A stretch of DNA of 64,000 nt from Engraulis encrasicolus (Eukaryota > Chordata > Actinopteri > Clupeiformes > Engraulidae), in NCBI RefSeq assembly GCF_034702125.1, contig NC_085878.1, positions 16,927,057-16,991,056 of the forward strand, given 5' to 3'. Within the stretch, counting starts at the first letter, position 1. Each line of letters opens with the position of its first letter. Below are positions 23,227-33,899 of the stretch, piece after piece. Position numbers and translations under genes: made by a program. Under the pieces are notes generated by a model, which was not told the DNA's origin, ran no database searches, and was given only the letters and a program-made list of their open reading frames with translations.

Positions 23227-23778
23227 ACACTTAATTTGAGCACGAAAACAGCAATATCAGTCGCTTGCTAATTTTTGCCAATGTGACAACATTAAATTCA
23301 TTAGGGAAGTGTAGGTTAGGTTATCGCCCCAGCTGTTGGCGATGTGAGATAAATAGCCAACGCTTACACGCTCAAACGAAGCGCTGTTAGGTTACTGCGG
23401 TGAGGTGTATTGCACTCTCAGCAATTTTTACCAAACGAAAAAAGTATCCACATCCAGAAAACAAGTCTGAAGTTGCAATATTAGACGTTTCAAATCTTGC
23501 GATGCGAGAATCGGTATGGCTTCTGGCTACACTCAATTTACATTTTGTCAGAGCTTGCACATTAATGGCAATTCATCCGATCATCATTTTTAAAAAAAAA
23601 AAAGAAAATTCATTACGTTATTTAGGCTATTCTTTTTATGACTCTTCCTACTTCCTGGAGGTGTTCTCACACAATTTATAGGCATGTTGTTATCCGCTGA
23701 ATCGGTGCGTGCTGGTGAATATGAGCATATATTAATATGCCGTCAGCATCGTCTAAAATATTCCATATGGTAATAAAC
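23227..23778. repeat. Tandem duplication, unit A
   Basis: About 552 bp, nearly identical to 23891-24457 apart from small indels. Non-coding. Confidence 0.92.
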
Positions 23779-23890
23779 ATTTTGGACGTCCAAGCTCACA
23801 CGGGAGCGCTGCAATAGGTAAGCTGTAGGCCAGTGTTTCCCAAACTTTTGTGTCTTAACTGTGGTGTCCCCTAAACCTCTTTGTTGTGTC

Positions 23891-24457
23891 ACTTAATTTG
23901 AGCACGAAAACAGCAATATCAATCGCTTGCTAATTTTTGCCAATGTGACAACATTAAATTCATTAGGGAAGTGTAGGTTAGGTTATCGCCCCAGCTGTTG
24001 GCGATGTAAGATAAATAGCCAACGCTTAAACGCTTAAACGCGGCGCTGTAGGTTACTGCGGTGAGGTTTAGGCCCCCTATTGCACTCTCCGTCATTTTTA
24101 CCAAACGAAAAAAGTATCCACATCCAGAAAACAAGTTTGAAGTTGCAATATTAGACGTTTCAAATCTTGCGATGCGAGAATCGGTATAGGGGCTTGTGGC
24201 TACACTCAATTTAGGTCTAAGCTTACACATTTTGTCAGAGCTTGCACATTAATGGCAATTCATCCGATCATCATTTTAAAAAAAAAGAAAATTCTTTAGG
24301 CTATTTATTCTTTTTATGACTCCGACACTTCCTGGAGGTGTTCTCACACAATTTAATTAGGCATGTTGTTATCCGCTGAATCGGTGCGTGCGGGTGAATA
24401 TGAGCATAATTAATATGCCGTCAACATCGTCTAAAATATTCCATATGGTAATAAATG
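23891..24457. repeat. Tandem duplication, unit B
   Basis: Second copy of the 23227-23778 unit, offset ~664 bp, with extra words such as AGGGGCTTGTGG. The 112-bp spacer contains CAGTGTTTCCCAAAC, a hAT-like terminus. Confidence 0.92.
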
Positions 24458-24504
24458 TTGCCTACCCATTTGCGCTTGAATGTGTATTGTGTGTATGCAA
24501 GAGA

Positions 24505-24506
<2 letters not shown>

Positions 24507-24566
<60 letters not shown>
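24507..24566. repeat. (GT)n(GA)n microsatellite
   Basis: About 15 GT units followed directly by about 15 GA units. Confidence 0.97.
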
Positions 24567-24568
<2 letters not shown>

Positions 24569-24734
24569 ACCACGTGGTAAAGCGTATAGCGAGCGCTCCC
24601 AAGTATAGCAAGCGCTCCCAAGTGCCACCTGGCGGTTGTTTGGGTACACTGCAGCTAGGCCCGGTACGTACCGAGGTGGATGACGTGGCATTACCTCGGT
24701 AAAGGGTGTGCATTGTAGGGGGACTGACTGTATA

Positions 24735-25735
24735 TTCGTCCAGGTAGTCTGCCACTGCCATGACCTCTCTCCTTAGTGTCTCAATAGACACACTGGGGCT
24801 CTGCAAGATTTTACTGACACGGTTTATGTGGTATAACACGTCGTACCAAACAAAGGTGCTCAACATGAATGGCCACTTCCTCATGTTCTCCTTGAGGCTG
24901 TCAGCAGTGGAGGCACATTCTGGGTCTTTTTTTGATGTGGCATGCTCGTGCACAGCTGTCAAAGCATCAAGAATCTCTGGGAGTTGGTAGCGCACAGCCT
25001 TCACAGCATCCACCCGGCACTCCCATCTTGTGGTGGACAAGGCCTTGACAGAGAAATGCTTGACATGCTGCTGAAGGATGGCCCACCGCTGAACAGAGCC
25101 ACTGAACAAATTGTAAAGCCTCTGTAGAGTGCCAAAGTACCCCAGGGAGATGGATGAGGATTTTGCAGCATCCCCCACCACCAGGTTTAATGTGTGACTG
25201 CCACATGGCACACACAGTGCTTTGGGGTTCAGCTCCAGCATCCTCGCCTGGACACCCTGTGTTTTCCCTTGCATGTTACTGCCGTTATCATAAGACTGGC
25301 CTCGGCAGTTGGAGAGGTCCAGTCCCAATTTTCCCAGGTGTCCCAGGAACAGCTGCAGAAGACCTTGGCCTGTGGTGTCATCTGCAACAAGAAATCCCAT
25401 GAAGTGTTCATGGATGGAAACACGGGTTGAGAGCTCACAGTTCACAATCATCAGTAGCACTGACAGCTGCTCATTGTGGCTCACATCTGGAGTGCAATCC
25501 ATGATCACTGCATAGTATTTGGCCCTCTTCACTCGCTCCACAATAGCAGCAGTAGTGCACTGGGCAACAAGGGATATTAATTCGTTCTGAATTTGTTTGC
25601 TCAGGTAGGTGTCTGCTATTTTTTTCTGTGATCTTCCACAGGTGCTCCTTCATCACTGGGTCAAATTTGGCCATGAGCTGGACTTGCCCCAGGAAATTGG
25701 TACATTGGTACTGGGATCTATTACCCCTAAATCAA
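24735..25735 (-). pseudogene. hAT-2: ZMYM1-like hAT transposase fragment
   Basis: Open over ~300 codons (25541-24735), with a preceding block in another frame (25705-25545: FLGQVQLMAKFDPVMKEHL). Encodes YYAVIMDCTPDVSHNEQLSV (first catalytic Asp region), QSYDNGSNMQGKTQGVQARM (second Asp region), LCVPCGSHTLNLVVGDAA, and STTRWECRVDAVKAV. These are the core blocks of DUF4371 hAT transposases. It ends at DYLDEYTVSP, after which the frame reads into GT/GA repeat DNA: insert domain, catalytic Glu region and dimerisation domain are missing. Truncated on both sides and distinct from hAT-1. Confidence 0.85.
25697..25728. repeat. 32-bp repeat, copy 1
   Basis: An exact 32-base match with 37805-37836, beginning TTGGTACATTGG and ending CTATTACCCCT. 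It lies at the upstream edge of the hAT-2 coding block. Confidence 0.9.
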
Positions 25736-26196
25736 AAACCAACATCTAGGTCTAGAACTTTTTAACTTAATTGAACTGATTTAACTTGTCTGAACATTGC
25801 TTAGTGTTACATAAAAACGCATCAGGCTACATGAAAATATCGCTCAAACATTTGTTATACGAATCAAAACGCATTCGGCTATATTAAATTGTAAGTTATC
25901 ACTCAAACATTGCTTATTGAATTTGGATATCAACATCGAATATAATCTATTAATAATTATAATTGTAAAATATAATATTTTAATTGCATGTTTTCCTGCG
26001 CTGATTAGATATGCCGTCTCCACCCTTTTCACGCGCAGTCGGCGTCTTCATGGCAACTTGTGCTCTCCTGGTCCTGGCCCATTCTGAAATAGAAGAGCAA
26101 TACAAAAAAAAGGACGAACATATTATACTTTGCAGATGTGAGATTAAGTAGAAACAACTAGAAAATAATAGCCTAGAAAAAAACTTTTAGTCCACT

Positions 26197-27955
26197 TTAC
26201 CTTAGAGGCGCATCGCCATACTTCGCTGAGCTTTTCACTGCTGCCAGAACTCTCTTCTTCCCAAGGATGAATCGGTGAAACTCAGCGCAGGACATCCCCA
26301 GGTTCATTTTCACTTAGATCTCGCTGCGGATCAAGGATAGCGAGCATCTGTTTTTTTGTCTGTCCAAGCCCCCTTCATAATGGCCGCTCCGGATAAGCGT
26401 TGCTCACCGGGATGCTGAGGATGAAGGACATCAGCTTCGAGTAATTTGGGAAGGCAGACCTGCTACCAAGTGCTTGGGCCCAAAGCGCACCAACGGAGCT
26501 GTTGTCCTCCAGATCCCGCAGCCTTCTTGTCGAACAGCTCATCCAGGTCTACTTTGTCCTCAAGGTGAAGGGCGGACACGGCTGCGCTCAGTTAGCGGTA
26601 GTTCACCTCTTTCTTTGTCTTCAGGTCGAAGCACTGGATGTGAAACCAGTGTCCCGTCTGCGAAAAGTCGTACCACTTCTCCAGATACACCACCGCAGTT
26701 TCGTAGAAAGTGGCAAACTCTTTCTTGAGCCGGTCAACTGGGAGGGTATCCGAAGAGAGGAGGACGCGGTCCACTTTTGCGCTGAAAAAGGAATCCCTTC
26801 TTCGCTGTTGCAGTTTCACCTGGAGGCCGTTCATCAGTGAGTAGACTTCAACCGAGGTGAGACTCTCACTCTCCAGACTGAGTATCGCAGAAGTGAACAG
26901 CTTGAGAGTGTTGAAAGTGTGACCTCCAGCTCAGTGTATTCATCATCATCCCCAATGCCATTCTCATTCGCCTTTAGTGCGTCCCACAGGATCCGGGGGC
27001 ACTCGTCCTCCCCGAGTGACAGGAAATAGCTCCACACAGCTGGCCAGGTGGTGACAAGCCTGTCAATCGCTGGGAGCAGGCTCAACCAGCATGTAGGGAC
27101 GAGGCGCAGGAGGGCTTGATATTCGATGTCAGCGAACTCAAACATCTCCTTCAGGGCAGAAACCCTCTGCGGACGAACTGAAGTGATTGAAAGCTTTTAG
27201 GACGATGTTCTCTACGTCTGTGTTCAGTGCATTGCTGGCACGTTTGCTGGAAGGATCTTTCCATTCAACTTTTTTAAGTTCTGGAAAATTGAGTGCCTTT
27301 TCCCATAATTAACTGCGGCATTGTCTGCGGAGTATGCCGACACGTTCTGCAGACTGAGCTTGTGTTGTTGCAACTTGTTGACTATGGTGTCAGTGACCGC
27401 ATCCCCGCATTCGTCTGCCTGTTGAAGAAATGAAGCACTTTGGTCTGGGTGCCCTGCTCAGGAGTCCAGGATTTTATGCAGATGGGAAACGTTTTGACAT
27501 TGCCCTTGTTGGAAGCATCCGACGAGATTGAAAAAAAAAATCTGTTGACTCGAGGTCTTTCGAGAACTCGGATGCTAGGGGGTCAAGGATGTTTGTGACC
27601 AGTGCCTCAGCCTTAGTGCGGCCGCAGGTCACTAGCTTAGCCGTCGCCGAATCAGAAAAAAGCTTGGGCGCTAACTTCATGGTACAGTCCAGAGAGCGAT
27701 ACGACTGCTGGTGGGCGACACAGTGAAATACAGATGTTAACTCAGCAGCAGCAACTTTATCGTACACTGTGTCCTCTTGTTTCTTAAAAAATGAAGACAC
27801 CAGAGTGTTTCGTTGCACTGTCGTGGCAGTCGTGCAGTGAAGTTTACTGCTAGCATGTAATTTAACATCCGACTCTCCTCCGTGAGAAACACCAAACTCT
27901 TTTCTGCACAGTTTACAGAAGGCCTTCGATTCATCGGTCAATGAAGTAGCAGTCC
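26197..27955 (-). pseudogene. hAT-3: BED-type hAT transposase relic
   Basis: N-terminal zinc finger SLTDESKAFCKLCRKEFGVS, then HASSKLH (27950-27850); SSFFKKQEDTVYDKVAAAEL; CGRTKAEALV (27640); a degenerate core with SADNAAVNYGK-like residues (27330-27310); CWLSLLPAIDRLVTTWPAV and SYFLSLGEDECPRI (27090-26990); an insert region (26834-26592); and a dimerisation domain with SFILSIPVSNAYPER (26430-26380) ending at a stop near 26197. All domains of a normal hAT protein are recognisable in order, but the frame is broken at least at 27470, 27145, 26834 and 26500. The length (~1.75 kb) is near normal, so it decayed mainly by small mutations and has no large insertion. Candidate for the original gene of shell 2. 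Confidence 0.8.
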
Positions 27956-28144
27956 ATGAATATTTCCCCTCTCATTCCTTCCTGTACCTGCAATGTCGCT
28001 TCTGTTTTTTACTCGCTTGTTCGGGCGCTTCGTCTGCCATGTCGCTATTGTCAAATTTATCAATGAAAGTGAATTTGCGCCGGTCATTATTCGCGCTTAT
28101 TGTTGCAATCGAATGGAATTAGAATGTCAGAAAGATAACAAAAT

Positions 28145-28470
28145 AGATACATTCCCAGACAGCAAAATGGGACTGGCCCAGATCTGTGACAGATGTTGGC
28201 AGGCACTTGGGCCAAGTCCGCAATCCTGGTCTGGCTCGGTTTCTTATTTTACAATGGCGCTGAGCTGGAACAGGTCCGGATTATGGATCCGGAATGGATC
28301 TGGCCGAGGTCCAATCCACATGTTTGAAATTTGTGGCCGACCTGGGCCAGATGTGGCCCAGGTCCGTAATACGCATCTGACCATGATCTGGCCCTGATCT
28401 ATAATACACAGTTGGGGCTCATCTGGCCCATATCCCGACCTTATCTGGGCCTGATCCGGATTTGTATTTA
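28145..28470. repeat. GGCCCAGAT-type irregular tandem repeat
   Basis: About ten degenerate copies of CTGGCCCAGAT / ATCTGGGCC-type words in both orientations. Looks like a repetitive core of a non-autonomous element; ends not defined. 28480-29027 to its right holds nothing I recognise. Confidence 0.55.
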
Positions 28471-29035
28471 AAGGCGGACCGTGGAATATTTTTAGTTGTT
28501 CATTTCTTGAATTCATTATGCCAATTCACAAATGTTAACTTTTTAACAGATATTTACCACCACCAAAGTATTCAACATGACTGGGAAATTTACATTTTTC
28601 ATACATGAAAAGAGGGATCTTCTCCATGGTCCGCTATTTTGAATTTCCAGAAATAGACATTTTTAGCTGCAAAACTCACTACACTTTGGTATTCATGCAA
28701 AAATCAAAATTAGCAGTAGACAGCACAGTTTCAATGAGCACCATAGATGTAATACCTACTGTGGCCACAATTTTACACAGTGCACCTTCAAGCAAGAGCA
28801 AACAATGTTTTTAAAAAAAAATGAGCTGCTTACAAATTATGCATTTTAGTATTCTTTGTTGTTTTGTTTCTTGTTGGGTGTGTGCCAAAGCGGTCGGCTG
28901 CCAGATCCATCTCCACATTTTTGATAGCGTTCATCTCTCCCTTGTTGCCTCTTCACACTGTAAGATATTAAAAAGCACACAAAGCAGAAGGGAAACGTTA
29001 GACTTAATGCAGATGTATGTGCAGGCACAAATTAC

Positions 29036-30181
29036 TAGAGGTGCTTAACTCGACTCTTTGAGGCGTCCGGATTGATTGGATCATTCCAAGGAGGGTATCC
29101 GGATTAGACGAATCACTCGGATCACACGGATCACTTATTTAAAATAAATAAAAATAAATAATAATAATGTATTTTTTAAAACGTTTCTTTTGTTAAGTAG
29201 CTATGCGCCTCACCTTTGTTGTTCCATTTATCAATTCACGTTGATAAATCAAAGAGTAAGACAGTTTGATCAACAAAACTCACTTTAAGAATGTCACAGT
29301 TCCTAAACTCATGCTGCGATCCGACCCACCTGGGTCTCCTCACTAAACATGCAACCACAACTCGAACAGCCTTTGGCAGCAGTGAAACGGCATGTTCCTG
29401 ATTTTGCAATAAATAATGTGTGTGTGTTTGTATTTAAGAAGACTAAAAGTCAAATATTTGGGAGCAGAAGTCTAGTTGAGCAGGGACAGTCAGGAGGCGA
29501 GCAGCAGATGACCACTCGCTTCCGCTGCCGAGTTGCCTTGCGACTCGCACACTCGTGGCAAAAACGAAACTTAAGCGTTGATCCGATCCGTAGGGGATTC
29601 GCTGCTACCAACAACTCAGTCAGGATTCGTCTCACCGAGTCGCCGAGGAGGGCGCCGCTGCTGAGTGACTCGGACGAGGGGAGTGACAGCAGTGTCTTTA
29701 AAGACGGTACGCTGTAACGCAGTGAGTGATAGTAGAGTCACGTCTGTAGACTATAATTTCCCTAAGAGTAGCCTACATACTGAGATATTAAAGCGTTGGC
29801 AGAGCATTGTTACAGACCTCAAAAGAGTCAGAAGCACACACATAGGGAGTGTGGACCCGCGACTCAATTGGCCACAACAGGCTGGACGGATCAAACGGGC
29901 TCGATGAATGACGAGGCGGCAGTTGGTTCAGTTTTACTCAGTGAGTGTTCGTGACTGAACAGCATAGTAGGGAGATTAGAGAATGGCTGTTGTAGTCAAC
30001 TAAAGAGGATACAGTCCGGTTTCACAATTTCTCGCGTTGTAACTGCCATTTTGTTGACATATTAATGAAATGCCGTCTGACCCGCCTTTGGCGGATCAAT
30101 GCACGACAGCCATCCGGTCTGTTCGGATGAGGTCTTGACCCGGCTCTCCAACCGGATCCTCCGGGTTTTATATCATCTCTA
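29036..30181. mobile_element. 1.15-kb non-autonomous hAT element
   Basis: Starts TAGAGGTG, ends CATCTCTA; exact 8-bp TSD CAAATTAC at 29028-29035 and 30182-30189. The interior has many CGGATC / GGATCC-type words near both ends (GGATTGATTGGATCATTCC on the left, CAACCGGATCCTCCGG on the right), probably subterminal binding repeats. No transposase. Confidence 0.85.
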
Positions 30182-30215
30182 CAAATTACATACGATTGTG
30201 AATGAACTGACACAT

Positions 30216-31285
30216 ACAGGTGCTGGCCAAAAAATTAGAATATCATGAAAATGTTTATTTATTTCCATAATTCCATCAATAATGTTACACTTTCATAGAT
30301 TGTAGATTCACGGCCCACATTTTAAACTATGCCAAAAATTTGTTTATTCTTGCATTTTTTGGCTTCAAGAAACCATGAATTAAGTAACTCACAAAATTAG
30401 AAGATTGTGATGAAATCACCATTCTCTTCAGAAAAAAAGAAACGGGTCATATTGTCATATCAAATCAGTTAAAATTCTCGACTTTCTAAATAACATGTCA
30501 ATGTTTAATATTTGGTTAGAAATGTATTCGCCTTAATCACGGCAATGATGTATTTAACATTTCAGTCAATGGCACACATGCTTGACAGCATCAAATGCAA
30601 ATTTGTTTATCATGGTCTCAGAGTCAAACAAACGGATATGGGTTACTGGAAAGGATATGGGTTACTGGAACCATGTCCTCTGATCTAATGACATCAAGAT
30701 AAACAAATTGGCTTTAGATGGTGTCAAACATGTGTGGTGGTAAAAAGCTATGTGTACAAAGGAAAGTGCCTCATGCTGAAAGTCAAGTATGGTAGTGGGA
30801 GTGGCATGGCTTGGGGCTGTGTGGGTGCCATCAACAGTAGGAAGCTGAATTTCACCAAAAGAAATATGCTTGTCAACATGTACTGTAACGACTGAAACAG
30901 ATCATGATACTCCCTATAGGATTTCATTCGAATCTCACACACATCAATTATAGCCAGGTGCAGACTCAAAATGTAAAAGTTAAATGCAAGGCAAGGATAA
31001 AACGCACAACAATGACCTCCCTTTTAATCCATTTAAATTTCGAGACAATTCAGGCCAACACGGCCCCTTCTCAGAAACTATGATAGGCGTGTACTCACTT
31101 TTGCACCAGCATAATTTCAGAAAAATGGGCAAATATGTCATTTAAGTTATACAATTGGCCTTAATTTTCTTATGTAAGCTCAAAAGATGTTGTATTACAC
31201 TTACTCTGAGCGTTTTGGGAATAACTTGTGTGTTCAAAATGTTACTTTTCTACAAGGGTATACTCATTATTGCTGTGCACTGTAT
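30216..31285 (+). pseudogene. Tc1-like transposon relic
   Basis: The left end ACAGGTGCTGGCCAAAAAAT with ATTAGAATATCATGAAAATG matches a widespread fish Tc1-like terminus. The middle still encodes scattered Tc1 transposase pieces (30650-30870: LALDGVKHVWW, LKVKYGSGSGMAWGCVGAIN), and CGTGTACTCACTTTTGCACC (31088) resembles the Tc1 3' end. Many stops and deletions; the right boundary is uncertain. Confidence 0.65.
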
Positions 31286-31459
31286 ATTTGAATAATTTCT
31301 TTAAAATGTGGGAACATGGAGTAGCAGGAATAAGCTGTGGGAACATGACCCCGTACACAGAACATACAGTCAACCTAGCCAAGTAGACAGTAGGTATTCC
31401 ATGCACTTTCAGGCCACCAAAGAACAGCATCAGGCAAGCTCTGGTTGAGTGTTATACAA

Positions 31460-31462
<3 letters not shown>

Positions 31463-31527
<65 letters not shown>
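31463..31527. repeat. (GT)n microsatellite
   Basis: About 32 GT units followed by GAGAGAG (to 31539). Confidence 0.97.
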
Positions 31528-31539
<12 letters not shown>

Positions 31540-31932
31540 TAAGTGAGAGAGAGAGAGTGTGCGCACCAGCATGCATGGGCTTTAATGCATAACATAAAAA
31601 CAACTTACTTAATACATTCTGATGACGTCCGAGGGCTTCTTGAATATGTAGTGAGGCCGACCCAGCAGAGTAGAAGTCCTGTCCTTTCATTTGAGTCCTA
31701 CAGCAGAAAAAGAATACATAATTATGAATAATAGTTATTGGGATTTCACTGTGAAAATATTTAGTACAATTGGCATCCATGTTTACAATTAGTTTAGTTT
31801 ATTGGTTTATTTCATCAGGGACCATGTGCAAAGTACATTAGTTACATAGTAAAAAAAAAAAAAGATGACCTGCACCACATTATAGCTAAAAGCTCATTTC
31901 CATCTGCATTCCCTGGGCAGGTAAGAAAACAT

Positions 31933-31935
<3 letters not shown>

Positions 31936-32003
<68 letters not shown>
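31936..32003. repeat. (CA)n microsatellite
   Basis: About 34 CA units, ~410 bp from the (GT)n tract at 31463 and complementary to it. Confidence 0.97.
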
Positions 32004-32007
<4 letters not shown>

Positions 32008-32382
32008 ATATGTCATATGCAAAAACTACCATATGCTCAGTGTCAAAACAGGTATGTGCAAAACTATTAGTGGTGACCAGACTGGGTACATGAAAGCCAT
32101 TTCTTCACTCCAAGTGAGAATGAATAAAAGTTATGCCTTTTATGTGGGTGGGAAGTTTCCTGGTGAACCAGAAGCTATGTGTTGACGCCCAGGGGGCTGG
32201 GCTACACAAACCTTCTGGTGCACCTGTGATTCGCTCTCCTCCTCCGTTTACGAAATAAACGGGGCAGCTCGACGAATCAGGATCGTAGGGAGGGATTTCA
32301 GTGGGTATGACGTTTATCGAACGCAACACCCTCCCCCAGGGTAGTTCGGCTGTGCCCGCCCCCTCCCTGAATCACAACAGTA

Positions 32383-32502
32383 ATGGCGGCGTGCGAGGAG
32401 TTATCATGTGTCGGGATGGAAGCAGCAATTTCAGCGGTGTTATCCAAAATACCTCAAGTTGATTTTCTAAAGGACGTTGTTCTGTTTTGGTTCCCGACCT
32501 GA
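32383..32502 (+). pseudogene. Possible fragment of a RecQ-like helicase start
   Basis: A 39-codon open stretch beginning ATG, encoding MEAAISAVLSKIPQVDFLKD. It resembles the N-terminus of repeated RecQ-like helicase genes found in fish genomes, but no helicase motif follows and it ends at TGA. Recognition is by general resemblance only. Confidence 0.25.
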
Positions 32503-33492
32503 CGGCGCTTACGTGACGACACGTCCTACGTCACAAAGCTTCAACGTGAGTGGTCGAAGTGTCATGTCATTCATATGAGGTTGCTCCAACCGCGTGCAAG
32601 CATCTTTTGACTAAACCCCGCCTGCGGAGACGAGTGAAAGGGCAGTGTGCCAGTAGCCTGTTACTTACAGGCTACTGGTTCACCAGGAAAGGTGGGAAGG
32701 GCATTCCATTATTTAGTTGCTCTGCAAACACAGATTGTGCAAATTTATGCTGTTACCCGGCTTGGGAGGCTACTATTTCCTCTGGTGGTAGATCTAGTTG
32801 TTCTGCTAATTTGTTCAGAGCAAGGATGGATAAAAGTTTTCAGAGGTGGTGGAGCAGAATTGTGAATAATTTTGTGCACAAGTCGCACAGCAGAATATAG
32901 AATTAGGTTGTCAAAACTGAGCAAGTAATACTTGTCCAGTATGGCACAACACAATGGTGAAATTGAGACGGACGTCTGTCCAAAACTTTAAGATTTCATG
33001 GTAGTCTTGTTAGCCTGAGACCAGCTTGACATACATTAGTGTAAATGAGACATTATCATGCCACTTACATAGGGCTCAGGAGGATCAACAGTTAAAGAAG
33101 TTAAATTGTCAGCTCATACACTCACGTGACAGTCCAAGAAGGTGTTCAGTGGCGGCTTCTTCTCTCACTTGCAGCTTCATACACATCGAGCGATGTTGAT
33201 GCTAGGTCGATCAAGGAATGACTGTGCCTACTGTTTACAATTCTACCCAAAGCAAAAAGAAAAAGAAACACAAAAAGTTTGAAAGTTTGTCATAGAAATA
33301 CATAGAACATACAATAAACCTATTCAAGTAGACAGTAGGTATTCTATGCACATTCAGGCCACCAAACAACAGCATCAGGCAAGCTCTTATTGAGTGCTGT
33401 ACAACGTGTGTGTGTGTGAGTGAGAGAGGGGGGGGGGGGTGCGCGCGTGCCAGCATGCATGGGCTTTAATGCATAACATAAAAACAACTTAC

Positions 33493-33745
33493 TTCGTACA
33501 TTCTGGTGGTGTCCGAGGGCTTCTTGAATAAATAGTGAGGCCAACGCCGCAGAGCAGAATTCCTGTCCTTTCATTTGTGTCCTGTAGCAGAAAAAGAATA
33601 AATAATTATGAATAATAGTTATTGGGATTTCACTGTGAAAATATATAGGCCTAGTACAATTGGCATCCATGTTTACAACTCTCGGCTCATACCTTCAAAT
33701 GACCAAAAAGCTTTTCAGTGGCGGCTTCTTCTCTCACTTGATGCA
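33493..33745 (-). other. Two-exon unit, copy a
   Basis: Exon 1 (~33745-33693) encodes REEAATEKLFGHLK, donor GTATGAG. Exon 2 is 33581-33493 (89 nt), acceptor CTACAG, donor GTAAGT; one frame gives DTNERTGILLCGVGLTIYSR. The same arrangement recurs in copy b, with 200+ bp of matching intron on both sides of exon 2 (33290-33690 against 31330-31790). Conserved splice sites in both copies argue for real exons, but I do not recognise the protein. Confidence 0.5.
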
Positions 33746-33899
33746 GAGGCAGCTTGCTTCATACACATCGAGTAGGCCTAATGTTGGTGTCAGGTCGATC
33801 AAGGAATGGCTGAACCTACCGTACAATACCCAACCCAAAGCAGAGGAAAAGAAAGACAAAAAAGTTTGAACGTTTTGCATACAACATGCATGCATGAGC

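Larger units (their letters stand above)
31609..33175 (-). other. Two-exon unit, copy b (intron expanded)
   Basis: Exon 1' (~33175-33126) encodes REEAATEHLLGLS and ends in donor GTGAGT; exon 2' is 31697-31609 (89 nt), bounded by CTGTAG and GTAAGT. Both match copy a (33745-33493). The intervening intron carries an extra ~1.2 kb (31800-33050) with a CA repeat and other repeats. Gene identity unknown; stops in alternative frames prevent a firm reading. Confidence 0.5.

Noticed and set aside
32591..32598. Right end of the hAT-D element, because CGCGTGCA recurs here
   Set aside because: The inverted CAGTGGCGGAC terminus is not next to it, so the 8-base match is chance.
33152..33163. CAGTGGCGGCTTC as a hAT end (also 33718)
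   Set aside because: It is part of the duplicated exon 1 sequence in both copies, has no inverted partner, and no TSD.
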